Part shown: one piece after another, positions 32,832 through 41,833 of the stretch
Layout: the number at the start of each line of letters is the position of its first letter
How positions within the stretch are numbered: position 1 is the stretch's first letter
From: Paracoccaceae bacterium
Lineage (GTDB): Bacteria > Pseudomonadota > Alphaproteobacteria > Rhodobacterales > Rhodobacteraceae
Direction: 5' to 3'
DNA length: 64,000 nucleotides
Assembly (NCBI GenBank): GCA_012103375.1
Contig: WLWX01000001.1
Location: forward strand, 1,354,501-1,418,500
Notes under the pieces: model-generated
The model's database searches: none
The model's input: the letters and a program-made list of their open reading frames with translations, nothing else
Told to the model about the DNA's origin: nothing
Made by a program: the position numbers and the translations under genes

Positions 32832-33143
32832 ATGACGACGACAGCCAGGCTTTGCGCCAAATCCGAGGTTGAGCATGAAGAACCCCTGAAGGTTGAAGCC
32901 GCGGGCCTGACGCTGGCGGTGTACCGGGTGGCGGATGAGTTTTATGTCACCGATGACGCCTGCACCCATGGCCCGGGCTCTCTGTCCGAGGGGTTTCAGG
33001 AGGGTCACATCATCGAATGCGATTTCCACGGCGGCTGCTTTGACATCCGTGACGGAAGCGTCACCGCCCCGCCATGCATGGAACCGGTCAAGACCTACCG
33101 ACTGGTTCGCGACGACACGGCGGTGGTGATCGAGATCGAGTGA
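32832..33143 (+). CDS. Rieske-type [2Fe-2S] ferredoxin of an oxygenase system
   Basis: A 103-residue protein with the Rieske cluster motif C-x-H and C-x2-H (DDACTHGPGSLSEGF then IIECDFHGGCFDI). This is the form of the small ferredoxins that pass electrons to aromatic ring-hydroxylating oxygenases (non-heme iron oxygenase ferredoxin subunits). It probably serves the Rieske oxygenase encoded at 18.9-20.2 kb, although phthalate 4,5-dioxygenase types usually use a fused reductase; no reductase gene is seen here. It closes the operon that begins at 28798. Confidence 0.9.
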   Translation: MTTTARLCAKSEVEHEEPLKVEAAGLTLAVYRVADEFYVTDDACTHGPGSLSEGFQEGHIIECDFHGGCFDIRDGSVTAPPCMEPVKTYRLVRDDTAVVIEIE

Positions 33144-33321
33144 TCGGCCCCGGGTATCCTGAACGCGGTTGCCCAGCCCAAAAATCCACCTGACCAATGA
33201 CGTCGGCTTGTTTGCAAATCGGGTCAGATACCATGACAATTGACACAGAATCGCAGTGGTCTTCCCGTCTGAAAAATGGGGCCGGGCCGGCGATGAACCG
33301 AACCGAAAGGCCACCACACTC

Positions 33322-34197
33322 ATGAATATCAGAACCCTTGAAGTGTTCGTCGGCGCGCTGATCGCCATCGGCATTTCGAACCCGGCGCAGGCTGGCGAAC
33401 CGTCGCCCGTTTTGGTCGAAACCACAGCATTTACCGAGGTTGATGCCTTGACGGCTGGTATTGGCGCCTCTCTGCGGAAAACAGAAAAGGACGGCGCGTT
33501 CACATTTGGCGCGGATTCCGGCGTGTCGGTCTGGACGCACGCAACGTATCACAATGTGGATACCACAAGGGCCATAGGTTCGGGCCGTGGATATGAAGTC
33601 AGCCTGGGAATCGAAAAACGCGTTACGCCCGAAATTGCCATTGGTCTGGCCATCTCAAAGCAAGAGTTCGATTTCGATGCGAAGACGGTCGAGGCCGTGG
33701 CTGTTGCCCCGTATCTTTCCGCCAATTTTGGCGACAAGTTACTTCTGGACGCGGCAATTGGTATTTCTGAAACGCAAGATCGCCCGTTTCTGACAGAATA
33801 CGGCCGTGAGTTTGCGTATGTTCGGCTGGGCACGCATCTGAAGCTGGGTTCCGCGCTGTCGGTTGAACCCTTCGTCAGCCACACATTTGGAGAGCAGGAT
33901 AGAACATCCCAAAGCCGGTTTGAAGTTGATCGCACGCGCCTTGGTGCGGATTTCATCTATGATATGGGAACAATGGATTTGCTTTTCGGCGTCGCCTGGG
34001 AACACAAGGATTTCAGAGTGTTCTTTCCCAATATTCCATCGACCGGTGAAAATTACGAGACGGATTCACCGGCTATTACACTGGGCGGATCCCGGAAAAT
34101 CGGCAACTCAGACTTAACAGTCTCAGCCACGTTTCAGGAATTTCAGCAAGATACACAAAGCGTCAGCCTGGGCCTGACCTTCGGCAGCGCGTACTAA
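33322..34197 (+). CDS. Outer-membrane beta-barrel (autotransporter-barrel-like) protein
   Basis: A 291-residue protein with a signal peptide (residues 1 to about 25, ending NPAQA) followed by repeated amphipathic beta strands such as GYEVSLGIEKRVTPEIAIGL, KLLLDAAIGISETQD and VSLGLTFGSAY, ending in an aromatic residue as expected of outer-membrane barrels. No passenger domain is present. The function is unknown; surface or porin-like roles are possible. It has its own promoter region of about 180 bases after the ferredoxin gene, where I see no clear signal. Confidence 0.7.
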   Translation: MNIRTLEVFVGALIAIGISNPAQAGEPSPVLVETTAFTEVDALTAGIGASLRKTEKDGAFTFGADSGVSVWTHATYHNVDTTRAIGSGRGYEVSLGIEKRVTPEIAIGLAISKQEFDFDAKTVEAVAVAPYLSANFGDKLLLDAAIGISETQDRPFLTEYGREFAYVRLGTHLKLGSALSVEPFVSHTFGEQDRTSQSRFEVDRTRLGADFIYDMGTMDLLFGVAWEHKDFRVFFPNIPSTGENYETDSPAITLGGSRKIGNSDLTVSATFQEFQQDTQSVSLGLTFGSAY

Positions 34198-34273
34198 AAG
34201 CAGCGTGCCCCCATCGCATGGTCCGGTATTACGCCCAAGCAAAACACCATGTTGCAGAGATATTGCAGAAACC

Positions 34274-34294
34274 AAAAACCGCCCCGAGGGGCGG
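34274..34294 (-). terminator. Intrinsic terminator of tRNA-Asn
   Basis: Read on the minus strand, CCGCCCC and GGGGCGG form a stem with a 2-base loop, followed by TTTTT. It lies 33 bases downstream of the tRNA gene and also faces the end of the beta-barrel gene. Confidence 0.8.
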
Positions 34295-34326
34295 CTAGAT
34301 ACTGCCTTGTTATCCAAGAGGGATTT

Positions 34327-34401
34327 TGGCTCCGGCGGTAGGGATCGAACCTACGACCAATTGATTAACAGTCAACTGCTCTACCGCTGAGCTACGCCGG
34401 A
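34327..34401 (-). tRNA. tRNA-Asn (anticodon GTT)
   Basis: The minus strand gives a complete 75-nt cloverleaf. The acceptor stem is TCCGGCG paired with CGCCGGA, the D-arm is GCTC...GAGC, the anticodon loop CTGTTAA has anticodon GTT, and the T-arm is GTAGGTTCGATCCCTAC. The 3' CCA is encoded. A terminator follows. Confidence 0.97.
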
Positions 34402-34439
34402 ATACCGGGGCCGCATATAGCAAGCGCTCTGCGGGGCGT

Positions 34440-35383
34440 CTAGCGGGTTTTTTGTTTGTCGCCCCTTTCGTCGCGGCACAGTGAGAATTGGGCGTCGGTG
34501 GCCAGGGTTGGGGCGGCGGCGGCCTTGTTTCGTTCAACAAGATCAATGAGATGGGCCAGAACGTTGCGTTCGGCCATGGGCATCAGGGGGGCAGGGATGT
34601 CCTGATAGATTCGCGCCGCCAATTCTGCCGGGGTCGCGCATTTATGTCCGAGGGCGGCGATGATCTGCGTTCGCGGGTCTGTCGGTGCGCGATCAACCAG
34701 TCCAGCCGACCGTGCGGGTCGGTTATGGCAGCGCCGTGGCCTGGTAGAAACTGCCGCGCGCCGAGTTTTTGCAGGCGTCGGCAGGTTGCCATGAATTGTC
34801 CCACGTCCCCGTCGGGCGGAGAGATCAGCGTTGATGTCCAGCCCAGCACTGTGTCCCCGGTCAGGATACAATCGGCGTTTTCGCCGATACAGAAGGCAAG
34901 GTGCCCTGCGAAATGCCCCGGTGTGTGCATGACCGTCGCGCGCCAGTCTGCGCCTGTGATCTGCAGGCCATCGCTCAGGTGGCTGTCGGGCGAGAATCCG
35001 TCGTGAATGCCCTCTCCTCCGCCGGCCAGTCCGTTGTCCGCCAGGGCCTGCATGGTGGGCGTGCGCCCGGCCTCGGCGGGGCCGAATGCGCAGAGCGGCG
35101 CGCCGGTTGTGCGCGACAGCCTTGGTGCCAGGGCCGAATGGTCACGGTGCGTGTGGGTTATCAGGATGTGGCTGATCGGTGCGTCGCCGACTGCCTTCAG
35201 AATCGCGGCCATGTGGCCGGGGTCATCGGAGCCGGGGTCGATGACGGCCACGGCCCTTTCACCCAGCAGATAGGTGTTTGTCCCCGGTCCGGTCATGGGA
35301 GACGGGTTCGGGGCCACCAAGCGGCGCACACTGGGGCCCACGTCATCAATGCGCCCTGGCACCATTTGCGTCGCATCTGACAT
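34440..35383 (-). pseudogene. MBL-fold metallo-hydrolase (LACTB2/glyoxalase II-like), frameshifted near the 3' end
   Basis: From ATG 35383 the product reads NTYLLGERAVAVIDPGSDDP, then the zinc motif ILITHTHRDHSALAPRL (HxHxDH), MHTPGHFAGHLAFCI, ILTGDTVLG and FLPGHGAAI: a full MBL hydrolase core. After LDWLIAHRQTRER the frame breaks near 34664-34672, where one base seems missing. The expected C-terminal winged-helix region (AELAARIYQDIPAPLMPMAE, NVLAHLIDL) continues in the neighbouring frame to 34440. All catalytic residues precede the shift. It could be a sequencing error or a recent mutation. Confidence 0.82.
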
Positions 35384-35425
35384 CTTGGCTTCCTTCCGCC
35401 ACCCGCTGCAAGCTATGCTTAGCGC

Positions 35426-36748
35426 ATGGGGTTCGCCTGGCTCAAACGTTACATGCCCAGAACGCTTTACGGGCGCGCCGCCGCAATCATTGTGGTGCCG
35501 ATCTTCGTTGTCCAGTTCCTGATCTCGTTCGAATTCATCCAGCGCTTTTACGACGATGTGACGGTGCGCATGACCCAGAACGCGATCTTGGGACTGTTCG
35601 AGGTGCATCGCCTTGTGGACACGGCCGCATCCCCCGAAGCAGGGCTTGCGGCGGCGGCCTCGATGGCTGTGCCGCTGGGCATGGACGTCTCCTTCGTCGA
35701 GACGATGATAGGGCCGGATGACTACGGCCTAACCGATCTGGCGGGGGCCGTGATCGTCCGCACACTTCACGACGAGTTGCCTTCGGTCGAGGCTGTGCGC
35801 ATCCAGCATTCGCCCAATGTCGTCCAGATCGGGATGAGCAGCCAGTTCGGCCCGTTATTGATCGAAGTGCAGCGGCGGCGGTTCACCGCCTCGAACCCGC
35901 ATCAACTTTTGGTCATCATCATGTTTTTCACCGCCGTTGTGACGTTCGTCGCCTATCGGTTCCTGCGCAACCAGTTGCGCCCGATCACCCGTCTGGCAGC
36001 TGCCGCCGAAGCATTCGGCAAGGGCCAGATGGTCGAATACAAGCCCGGCGGCGCGACCGAAGTTCGCGCGGCGGGCGCTGCGTTTCTGGACATGCGCAGC
36101 CGGATCGAGCGCGCGATCGAGCAACGCACCCTGATGCTGTCGGGCGTCAGCCATGATCTGCGCACGCCACTGACGCGCCTGAAGCTTAGCCTGTCGATTC
36201 TGGGCGATGACGAGGAAGTGGCGCAGTTGCAGCGCGACGTTGTGGATATGGAACGCCTGATCGACGATTTCCTTGCATTTGCCCGTGGCGACGCGATGGA
36301 AGAAGCCGCGATGGTGGACCCGGCAGAGCTGGTCGCCAGCGTCACCGCCAAAGCGGCGCAGGCGGGCGGCGATGTGACTTACCGGCCACCGGATGCGGCC
36401 GTCGCGCCGCTGATGCTGAAATCCCAAGCGGTTGAACGCGCCCTGTCCAACCTGATCGGCAACGCGCTGCGTTATGGCAATCGGGCTGTCGTTTCATTTG
36501 GTCAAGAATCTGGGCATCTTTCGGTGATTGTCGAGGATGACGGCCCCGGTATCGCCGAACAGGACCGCGCCGCGGCGACCCGTGCCTTCATCCGGCTGGA
36601 TGAAGCGCGCAATCAGGATCGCGGCACCGGGGTGGGGCTGGGTCTGGCAATCGCGCGGGATGTGGCACGCGGCCATGGTGGCGCGCTGGAACTTGGCGAA
36701 AGCGCCGAATTGGGCGGGCTGCGCGCGGTGCTGAAGTTCCCGCGCTGA
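35426..36748 (+). CDS. Sensor histidine kinase (EnvZ type)
   Basis: A 440-residue membrane kinase with two membrane segments (about residues 16-36 and 155-176) around a periplasmic sensor, a HAMP linker (RNQLRPITRLAAAAEAFGKG), the phospho-acceptor H243 in SGVSHDLRTPLTRLKLSLS, and an ATP-binding domain with N box RALSNLIGNALRYG, G1 box VEDDGPGI and G2 box DRGTGVGLGLAI. It resembles EnvZ-type kinases of alphaproteobacteria. No response regulator gene is adjacent, so the partner is elsewhere. Start ATG 35426 lies 42 bases from the divergent MBL gene. Confidence 0.93.
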   Translation: MGFAWLKRYMPRTLYGRAAAIIVVPIFVVQFLISFEFIQRFYDDVTVRMTQNAILGLFEVHRLVDTAASPEAGLAAAASMAVPLGMDVSFVETMIGPDDYGLTDLAGAVIVRTLHDELPSVEAVRIQHSPNVVQIGMSSQFGPLLIEVQRRRFTASNPHQLLVIIMFFTAVVTFVAYRFLRNQLRPITRLAAAAEAFGKGQMVEYKPGGATEVRAAGAAFLDMRSRIERAIEQRTLMLSGVSHDLRTPLTRLKLSLSILGDDEEVAQLQRDVVDMERLIDDFLAFARGDAMEEAAMVDPAELVASVTAKAAQAGGDVTYRPPDAAVAPLMLKSQAVERALSNLIGNALRYGNRAVVSFGQESGHLSVIVEDDGPGIAEQDRAAATRAFIRLDEARNQDRGTGVGLGLAIARDVARGHGGALELGESAELGGLRAVLKFPR

Positions 36749-36886
36749 TGTGCGCGCGGTGTGTTTAGAAAACTATGGTCCGCGAAAAAGTTTACCGGAG
36801 GGCGCCCGTCAGGTTCGGCGGTCCGACACTGGATTGATCGCACAAACCCGCCGTGACCCAAACCGGCGCGGCCGCGACCGCCGTGG

Positions 36887-38224
36887 TCAGCCCATCAGGG
36901 CTGCATCAAACGGGTATGTCGTCAAACTTTCAAACCCGTCTTCGGTCACAAGCACCTGATCTTCCAGCTTGATCGAGAAATCTCCGTCATCCGGGCTGAT
37001 CAGAGTCTCGACACAGAACACCATTCCGGGCTCGACCCGGTAGTCATAAGCGCCTTCGACGAAATGATCGGGGTAGGCGATCAGGGGCCATTCATCGCAC
37101 AGGCCGACGCCGTGCATCTGACAGCCGTATTTCAGGCGCTGGTATTTCGGGTCCAGCTGATGCGCTTTGAACGTCAGATCGCGAAGCGGGCGGCCCGGTT
37201 CCAGCAGGGCCATGTTCTGCATGATGTGCTCGTGCCCGTGGCGCATGGCGGCGATCATGTCAGGGCGCGGCGGCTGGTCGCCGATCCACCAGGTGCGGCT
37301 GATGTCGACGCAGATGCCGTAGCTGCCGACCAGATCGGTGTCGAAAGCGACAATCTCGTTCGGCTGCACGATCCGCCCGCCGCATTCCTGAAACCACGGG
37401 TTGGTGCGCGGGCCCGAGGTCAGCAGACGCGTCTCGATCCATTCGCCCCCGCGCTTGATGTTCTCGGCGTGCAGGACGGCCCAGATGTCGTCTTCGCAAG
37501 TCACCCCGTCGCCGACATTGGCGCGGGCGAAATCCTCCATCGCGCGGATCGCGACCTCGCAGGCGTGGCTGGCGCAGCGCATGGCCTTGATCTCATCCGG
37601 GCCTTTGATGGATCGCGCCTTTTCGGTCAGTTCCTCGCCCTCGGTCACCGTGAAACCGATGCGTTCAAGGGCGCGCAGCGCGTGCAGCATCGGTTTGTCG
37701 GTGGCCAGTCGCATGTTGGCGCCGCCGTGCTCATGGATCAGATCGCGGATTTCGCCGGCGAAGACATCGGCCTGCACCCCGATCCTGTCACCCCGGTCGA
37801 AATAAAACAGATCCGCGCCCGAACGTGCTTCGCGCACCAGCGGATTGAACCCGCTGAGGAATGGTGCGTTCTTGTAATCCCAGATCACCATATAGCCGTC
37901 GGCGCAAACCAGCGCCGCGCGAAACGGGTTATGCGTGTTCCAAAGCTGCATATTGGTGCTGTCGGTGGCGTACCGGATGTTGAGCGGGTCAAACATCAGA
38001 ACCCCGCCCAGATCGCGTGCATTCACATGCGCGACAAGCCGTTCCCAGCGATAGCGGCGCATCGCGGGCAGATCGGGAAGTTCCAGCCCGGCGGCGGCCC
38101 ATTCGGCGAAGGCGAGGTTGGTCGGGCCGATCTCGATCCGGTCCTGATCGTTCGGTGTGCCGTCGCCCAATGTTGCGCCACGGGTTGGGTCGATCTTGCG
38201 GTTGTCGCGGTGGTGGGTGTTCAT
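36887..38224 (-). CDS. dddP: Dimethylsulfoniopropionate lyase DddP
   Basis: A 445-residue M24-peptidase-fold protein starting MNTHHRDNRKIDPTRGATLG. The six metal ligands known for roseobacter DddP are all in register: D295 and D297 in AFDTDLVGSY, D307 in CVDISRTWW, H371 in MHGVGLCDEW, E406 in FCVETLI and E421 in IKLEDQ. DddP cleaves dimethylsulfoniopropionate to dimethyl sulfide and acrylate in the cytoplasm, a typical marine roseobacter trait. It stands alone, with 133 bases upstream before the next minus-strand gene and no acrylate genes nearby. Confidence 0.95.
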   Translation of the reverse strand: MNTHHRDNRKIDPTRGATLGDGTPNDQDRIEIGPTNLAFAEWAAAGLELPDLPAMRRYRWERLVAHVNARDLGGVLMFDPLNIRYATDSTNMQLWNTHNPFRAALVCADGYMVIWDYKNAPFLSGFNPLVREARSGADLFYFDRGDRIGVQADVFAGEIRDLIHEHGGANMRLATDKPMLHALRALERIGFTVTEGEELTEKARSIKGPDEIKAMRCASHACEVAIRAMEDFARANVGDGVTCEDDIWAVLHAENIKRGGEWIETRLLTSGPRTNPWFQECGGRIVQPNEIVAFDTDLVGSYGICVDISRTWWIGDQPPRPDMIAAMRHGHEHIMQNMALLEPGRPLRDLTFKAHQLDPKYQRLKYGCQMHGVGLCDEWPLIAYPDHFVEGAYDYRVEPGMVFCVETLISPDDGDFSIKLEDQVLVTEDGFESLTTYPFDAALMG

Positions 38225-38357
38225 CTGCGCCTCCGGCTTGGCACAGATTGGGTGTTGGGGCGGCCCCGCGTCCCGCCGATTTGCGACCTGATTGAATGTC
38301 GCGGGCGGGACAGGTCGCTATCGGCAGATCATCAACAGATCCGGCGCGCGGCCCGGG

Positions 38358-39350
38358 TCAGGGGCGCTGCACCGTCCCGGTTTCGGCGGCGCGCACGATT
38401 GCGTCCAACACCTCGATGTTATGCACCATTTCGAACGCTGTGTTGGGGTAGGACGCGCGCCCGGCAATGGCGTCGGCGAAAGCCTCCAGATTGGCGGTGA
38501 CGCTATCGGTCCAGGGGAAGTCTTCGGTTTGCGTGTCGTCGATAGAGCGGTACCGCTGCATCGTTGCCTTGCCGCCGGGGGTGTCGGGGTGGGTCGCGTT
38601 GCGCACCTCGACCCACATATCGGTGCCGAATATGTGGGTGCGCAGGAAATGCGGTGTATGCAGGATCGCTTGCAGCGTTGCGGTCATCCCGGCCTTGAAC
38701 TGCAACTGTACGCTGACCACGTCGCCTGTTTCCCAGCCCAGCGACCGGTCGGCGGTGACCGCCGCAACACTGTCGACCCGTCCGAAGAAGGAAATCAGCA
38801 GATCGGTCAGATGGATGCCCATCTGGGTCATGCCCGCCGCCGGGGCCATGGCTTTCGATGTGCGCCAGGAGTTTGCGGGAACGCCGATCAGCTTGTCATG
38901 GCTGAACGCCATCTCGGAATGCATGATCGTGCCCAGTGCGCCCTGATCCAAAAAGTCGCGCAACGCCAGAATGGCAGGTTCAAATCGCCGTTCGTGACCG
39001 ACGCCCAGCACAAGGCCCCGGTCGTGGCAGGCCGCGACACTGGCGCGCGCGCCTTCGGCGGACAGGGACAGGGGCTTTTCGCAAAACACATGCTTGCCTG
39101 CCGCCGCCGCCTGCGCGACCTGGGTGTCATGCTGATCATTGGGCGAGGTCAGCAGCACCGCCTTGGCATCACTGGTCAGCGCGTCGTTGAAATCGGCAAC
39201 CGGGTGCAGACCCAGCGCGCGGATCGCCTCGTGATTATCTGTGGCCGGTTCGACCACCAGTTGTACGTCGAACGCCGGATGATCCTTCAGCCGTCTGGCG
39301 ATATGCTGGCCCCACCAGCCGAACCCGACAAGGGCGACAGGCAAGCTCAT
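38358..39350 (-). CDS. Gfo/Idh/MocA-family oxidoreductase
   Basis: The 330-residue product begins MSLPVALVGFGWWGQHIARR (Rossmann, GxGxxG) and has the family's AAAGKHVFCEKPLSLSAEGA with the conserved Lys of the EKP motif, and ANSWRTSKAMAPAAGMTQMG with HLTDLLISFFG. Members oxidise or reduce sugars, inositols and also pathway intermediates: LigC and Pht4 of protocatechuate and phthalate catabolism belong to this family. It is outside the operator-controlled island, so such a role is only a possibility. Start overlaps the upstream gene by 4 bases. Confidence 0.85.
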   Translation of the reverse strand: MSLPVALVGFGWWGQHIARRLKDHPAFDVQLVVEPATDNHEAIRALGLHPVADFNDALTSDAKAVLLTSPNDQHDTQVAQAAAAGKHVFCEKPLSLSAEGARASVAACHDRGLVLGVGHERRFEPAILALRDFLDQGALGTIMHSEMAFSHDKLIGVPANSWRTSKAMAPAAGMTQMGIHLTDLLISFFGRVDSVAAVTADRSLGWETGDVVSVQLQFKAGMTATLQAILHTPHFLRTHIFGTDMWVEVRNATHPDTPGGKATMQRYRSIDDTQTEDFPWTDSVTANLEAFADAIAGRASYPNTAFEMVHNIEVLDAIVRAAETGTVQRP

Positions 39351-40225
39351 GCGGATGGTCCTTGTCCGAATATGCCGTAGAGCGAGGCATCCTGATCGCC
39401 CCAGCCAGCGGCGGCAGCCTTGGTTGCCTTGGCCAGTGCCGCGCTGATGACTTCGGAGGGTATTGCGTGTTGCCCGGCCAGTTCCTGCATCAGGCCCATG
39501 TCCTTGATCCCGTTGTCCAGCGACAGGGCAACCCCGCCCGGTTCGCCGGTTTTCAGCATCGCTGCGATCGGCGGCACCCGGTTTTTTGCGGCCCCGATGG
39601 CACCGGAACTGTCGATCAGAAGGGAGGCTGCAAGATCTGCGTCGATGCCCTGACCCAGTGCCAGGCCCAGCGCCTCGCCCACCGCACCCCAATAGACCAT
39701 CAGCGGCAGGTTGATCGCCAGTTTCATCGCGGCCCCGGTGCCAACCGGGCCAAGATGTTCCAGCCGCCGGGTGATCTGGGTCAGAACCGATTTGGCGGCC
39801 TTAAAAGCCGGGTCTGATCCACCGGCCAGCCCAAGCAGCTGACCCGCGCGCGCCGGGCCGATGGTACCACCCACCGGGCACTCCAGAAACAGCCCGCCCT
39901 GCGCCTGAACCGCAGCCTCCAGCGCCAGTGTTTGGGCCGGAGAGGTCGTGCACATCTCCACCACGACCTTGCCTGACAGATCGGCGGAACACAGACCGTC
40001 CGGTCCGAAATACGCCGCCTCGATCGCGGTGTCATTGGCAAGGATCGACAGGATCACCTCAGCCGATTGCGCCGCCGCAACGGGCGAGGGGGCGACACTG
40101 GCAACGCTGATTGCCGTCGCTTTTGAACGGGTTCGGTTCCACAAAACAGGGGTGTGGCCAAGGTCGATCAGCCGCTGGGCGATTGCCTGGCCCATATTGC
40201 CGATTCCAATGATTGCAACGGTCAT
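39347..40225 (-). CDS. NAD(P)-dependent beta-hydroxyacid dehydrogenase (3-hydroxyisobutyrate dehydrogenase family)
   Basis: A 292-residue protein with MTVAIIGIGNMGQAIAQRLI (cofactor site), FLECPVGGTIGPARAGQLLG (substrate loop) and GAAMKLAINLPLMVYWGAVG with the catalytic Lys. It oxidises small beta-hydroxy acids with NAD(P). It is translationally coupled to the Gfo/Idh gene, so the two may act on the same substrate. A paralogue of the same family sits at 8.3 kb. The ATG at 40225 starts the conserved fold. Confidence 0.87.
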   Translation of the reverse strand: MTVAIIGIGNMGQAIAQRLIDLGHTPVLWNRTRSKATAISVASVAPSPVAAAQSAEVILSILANDTAIEAAYFGPDGLCSADLSGKVVVEMCTTSPAQTLALEAAVQAQGGLFLECPVGGTIGPARAGQLLGLAGGSDPAFKAAKSVLTQITRRLEHLGPVGTGAAMKLAINLPLMVYWGAVGEALGLALGQGIDADLAASLLIDSSGAIGAAKNRVPPIAAMLKTGEPGGVALSLDNGIKDMGLMQELAGQHAIPSEVISAALAKATKAAAAGWGDQDASLYGIFGQGPSA

Positions 40226-40328
40226 ACTGTCCCTCCGATCCGGCCTTGCCAAACCCTAACAATATTCGCGCCGATATCGCCAAGAACAACGCACCCCGGC
40301 ATGATCATTTCTGATGATCGGCTTCAGC

Positions 40329-41279
40329 CTATCCGATAGTCGGCCGTCTGAGGTCACCCCAGTCGTCAAGGATGATGTTGACATGGCGTGTCAGAACATC
40401 GGTCAAAAGCTGTGCCGCACGGGGCAGGGCGCATTCGCTTTTCTGCACAAGAACGTAATCGAAACTCATCGGGGGATCGGACAGCAGGTTCAGTTTTCGG
40501 TGCTGCCCGTCCTTGTCCGCATGACAGATCGCAGAGGGCAAGATGGCCGTCCAATCTGTGGCCGACACCATCTCGAGCGTGCCGAGCATGCCGTCCATCT
40601 CCATGATCTCGGCGCAATGGACACCATGCGCGTTCAGCAATGTGTCGATCCGGCTGCGGCGGATGTTCAGCGTGCTGGGCACGATCAGCTTGGCGCCCGA
40701 CAGCACCGACAGGGGCGCCGGACCAAGGTGAGGGTGATCGGAAAGTGTGCCTGGGCGGGTGACAATCATCTCGCGGTCGCGCCCCACGAAGCTGGCTGTC
40801 AGGCCGGCTGGCATGTCGCCTGACGGGACGATTGCGAAATCCAGCTCTCCGTCCAGAACGTGGCGCAGAAGGGCGCCGCTGTATTCTTCCAGCAGGCTCA
40901 GGTCGACCTTGGGAAACGCGGCCTTGAAGTCTTCCAGCGCGGGGGTCAGGACCGAACGCGTCAGCGACGGGATCAGCCCGAACCGGACCAGCCCGGTTAC
41001 ATCGTCCTTCATCTCGGACAGGTTGGTTTCCAGTGCCAGAAGCGCCTGAACGATGGCCTGCCCCTCGCGATAGACGATCTGCCCGGCTGGCGTCAGGCTA
41101 TAGTCTTTTCGGTTCCGGTTCAGCAGCGGCGTCCCCAGTTTCAGTTCCAGGTTCTTCACCTGGGTCGACATGCCCGACTGCGTTGCATTTTCGCGTTCCG
41201 CCGCTTTCGAGAATGACTGCGCCTCATAGACGGCCAGGAAGGCGCGTAGGCCATTGATGCTGATTTTCGGGACCGGCAC
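40329..41279 (-). CDS. LysR-family transcriptional regulator
   Basis: A 316-residue LysR regulator. The N-terminal helix-turn-helix is NGLRAFLAVYEAQSFSKAAE followed by NATQSGMSTQVKNLELKLGT, then the LTPAGQIVYREGQAI linker and a periplasmic-binding-like effector domain. It is divergent from the flavin reductase operon at 41390 and upstream of the two dehydrogenases, and may control either. The 110-base divergent gap has no obvious T-N11-A site that I can single out. Confidence 0.92.
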   Translation of the reverse strand: MPVPKISINGLRAFLAVYEAQSFSKAAERENATQSGMSTQVKNLELKLGTPLLNRNRKDYSLTPAGQIVYREGQAIVQALLALETNLSEMKDDVTGLVRFGLIPSLTRSVLTPALEDFKAAFPKVDLSLLEEYSGALLRHVLDGELDFAIVPSGDMPAGLTASFVGRDREMIVTRPGTLSDHPHLGPAPLSVLSGAKLIVPSTLNIRRSRIDTLLNAHGVHCAEIMEMDGMLGTLEMVSATDWTAILPSAICHADKDGQHRKLNLLSDPPMSFDYVLVQKSECALPRAAQLLTDVLTRHVNIILDDWGDLRRPTIG

Positions 41280-41389
41280 GTCGCCTCCTATCCGATTTCA
41301 CAATACTACGCATGAAGAAGTATCATTTCTGGTAATTTGTCCAGTGGTTTACACAGATCGGCAAGTCACTTGGCGAAAAGGAGATCACC

Positions 41390-41833
41390 GTGCTGGACGC
41401 AATTGCCTCAGACCCGCGCGCGTTGCGCAACGCATTCGGGCGATTTGCAACCGGGGTCACGATCAGTTCATTCTCGTCACTCAGCCTTGATCCGCCGCTG
41501 TGCCTGTTCTCGCTCGGCAAGTCACAGGTCAGCTGTCGCTGGATCGAGGCGGGCGATGCCTTCAATGTGAATATCCTGGCCCATGATCAGCAGGCCGCGG
41601 CGTGGCAATTTGCGAAACCGCTGGAGGATAAGTTTGACGGCGTGAAATGGTATGCCGGGCGCAACGGCTTGCCGGTCATTCATGGGAACCTCTGCCATTT
41701 TGAGTGTGCCAAATGGGACATTCACGACGGTGGCGACCACATCATCGTCGTTGGCCGCATCGAACACTTCGCCGAGGGTGCGGGTGATCCGCTGTTGTTC
41801 TATCGCGGCGCTATGACCACATTGGCAGAATGA
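41390..41833 (+). CDS. Flavin reductase domain protein, lacking an expected N-terminal hairpin
   Basis: A 147-residue protein of the HpaC-like flavin reductase family: FGRFATGVT at the N-terminus, SLDPPLCLFSLGKS, FNVNILAHDQQAAAWQFA, and the C-terminal DGGDHIIVVGRIEHF with PLLFYRGAM. FATGVT runs straight into ISSFSSLSLDPP; relatives normally have about 15 residues between these (a beta hairpin with G-M-T), so an in-frame deletion is likely. It would reduce FMN or FAD for a two-component monooxygenase. GTG start behind AAGGAG; the stop overlaps the next start by 4 bases. Confidence 0.8.
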   Translation: MLDAIASDPRALRNAFGRFATGVTISSFSSLSLDPPLCLFSLGKSQVSCRWIEAGDAFNVNILAHDQQAAAWQFAKPLEDKFDGVKWYAGRNGLPVIHGNLCHFECAKWDIHDGGDHIIVVGRIEHFAEGAGDPLLFYRGAMTTLAE

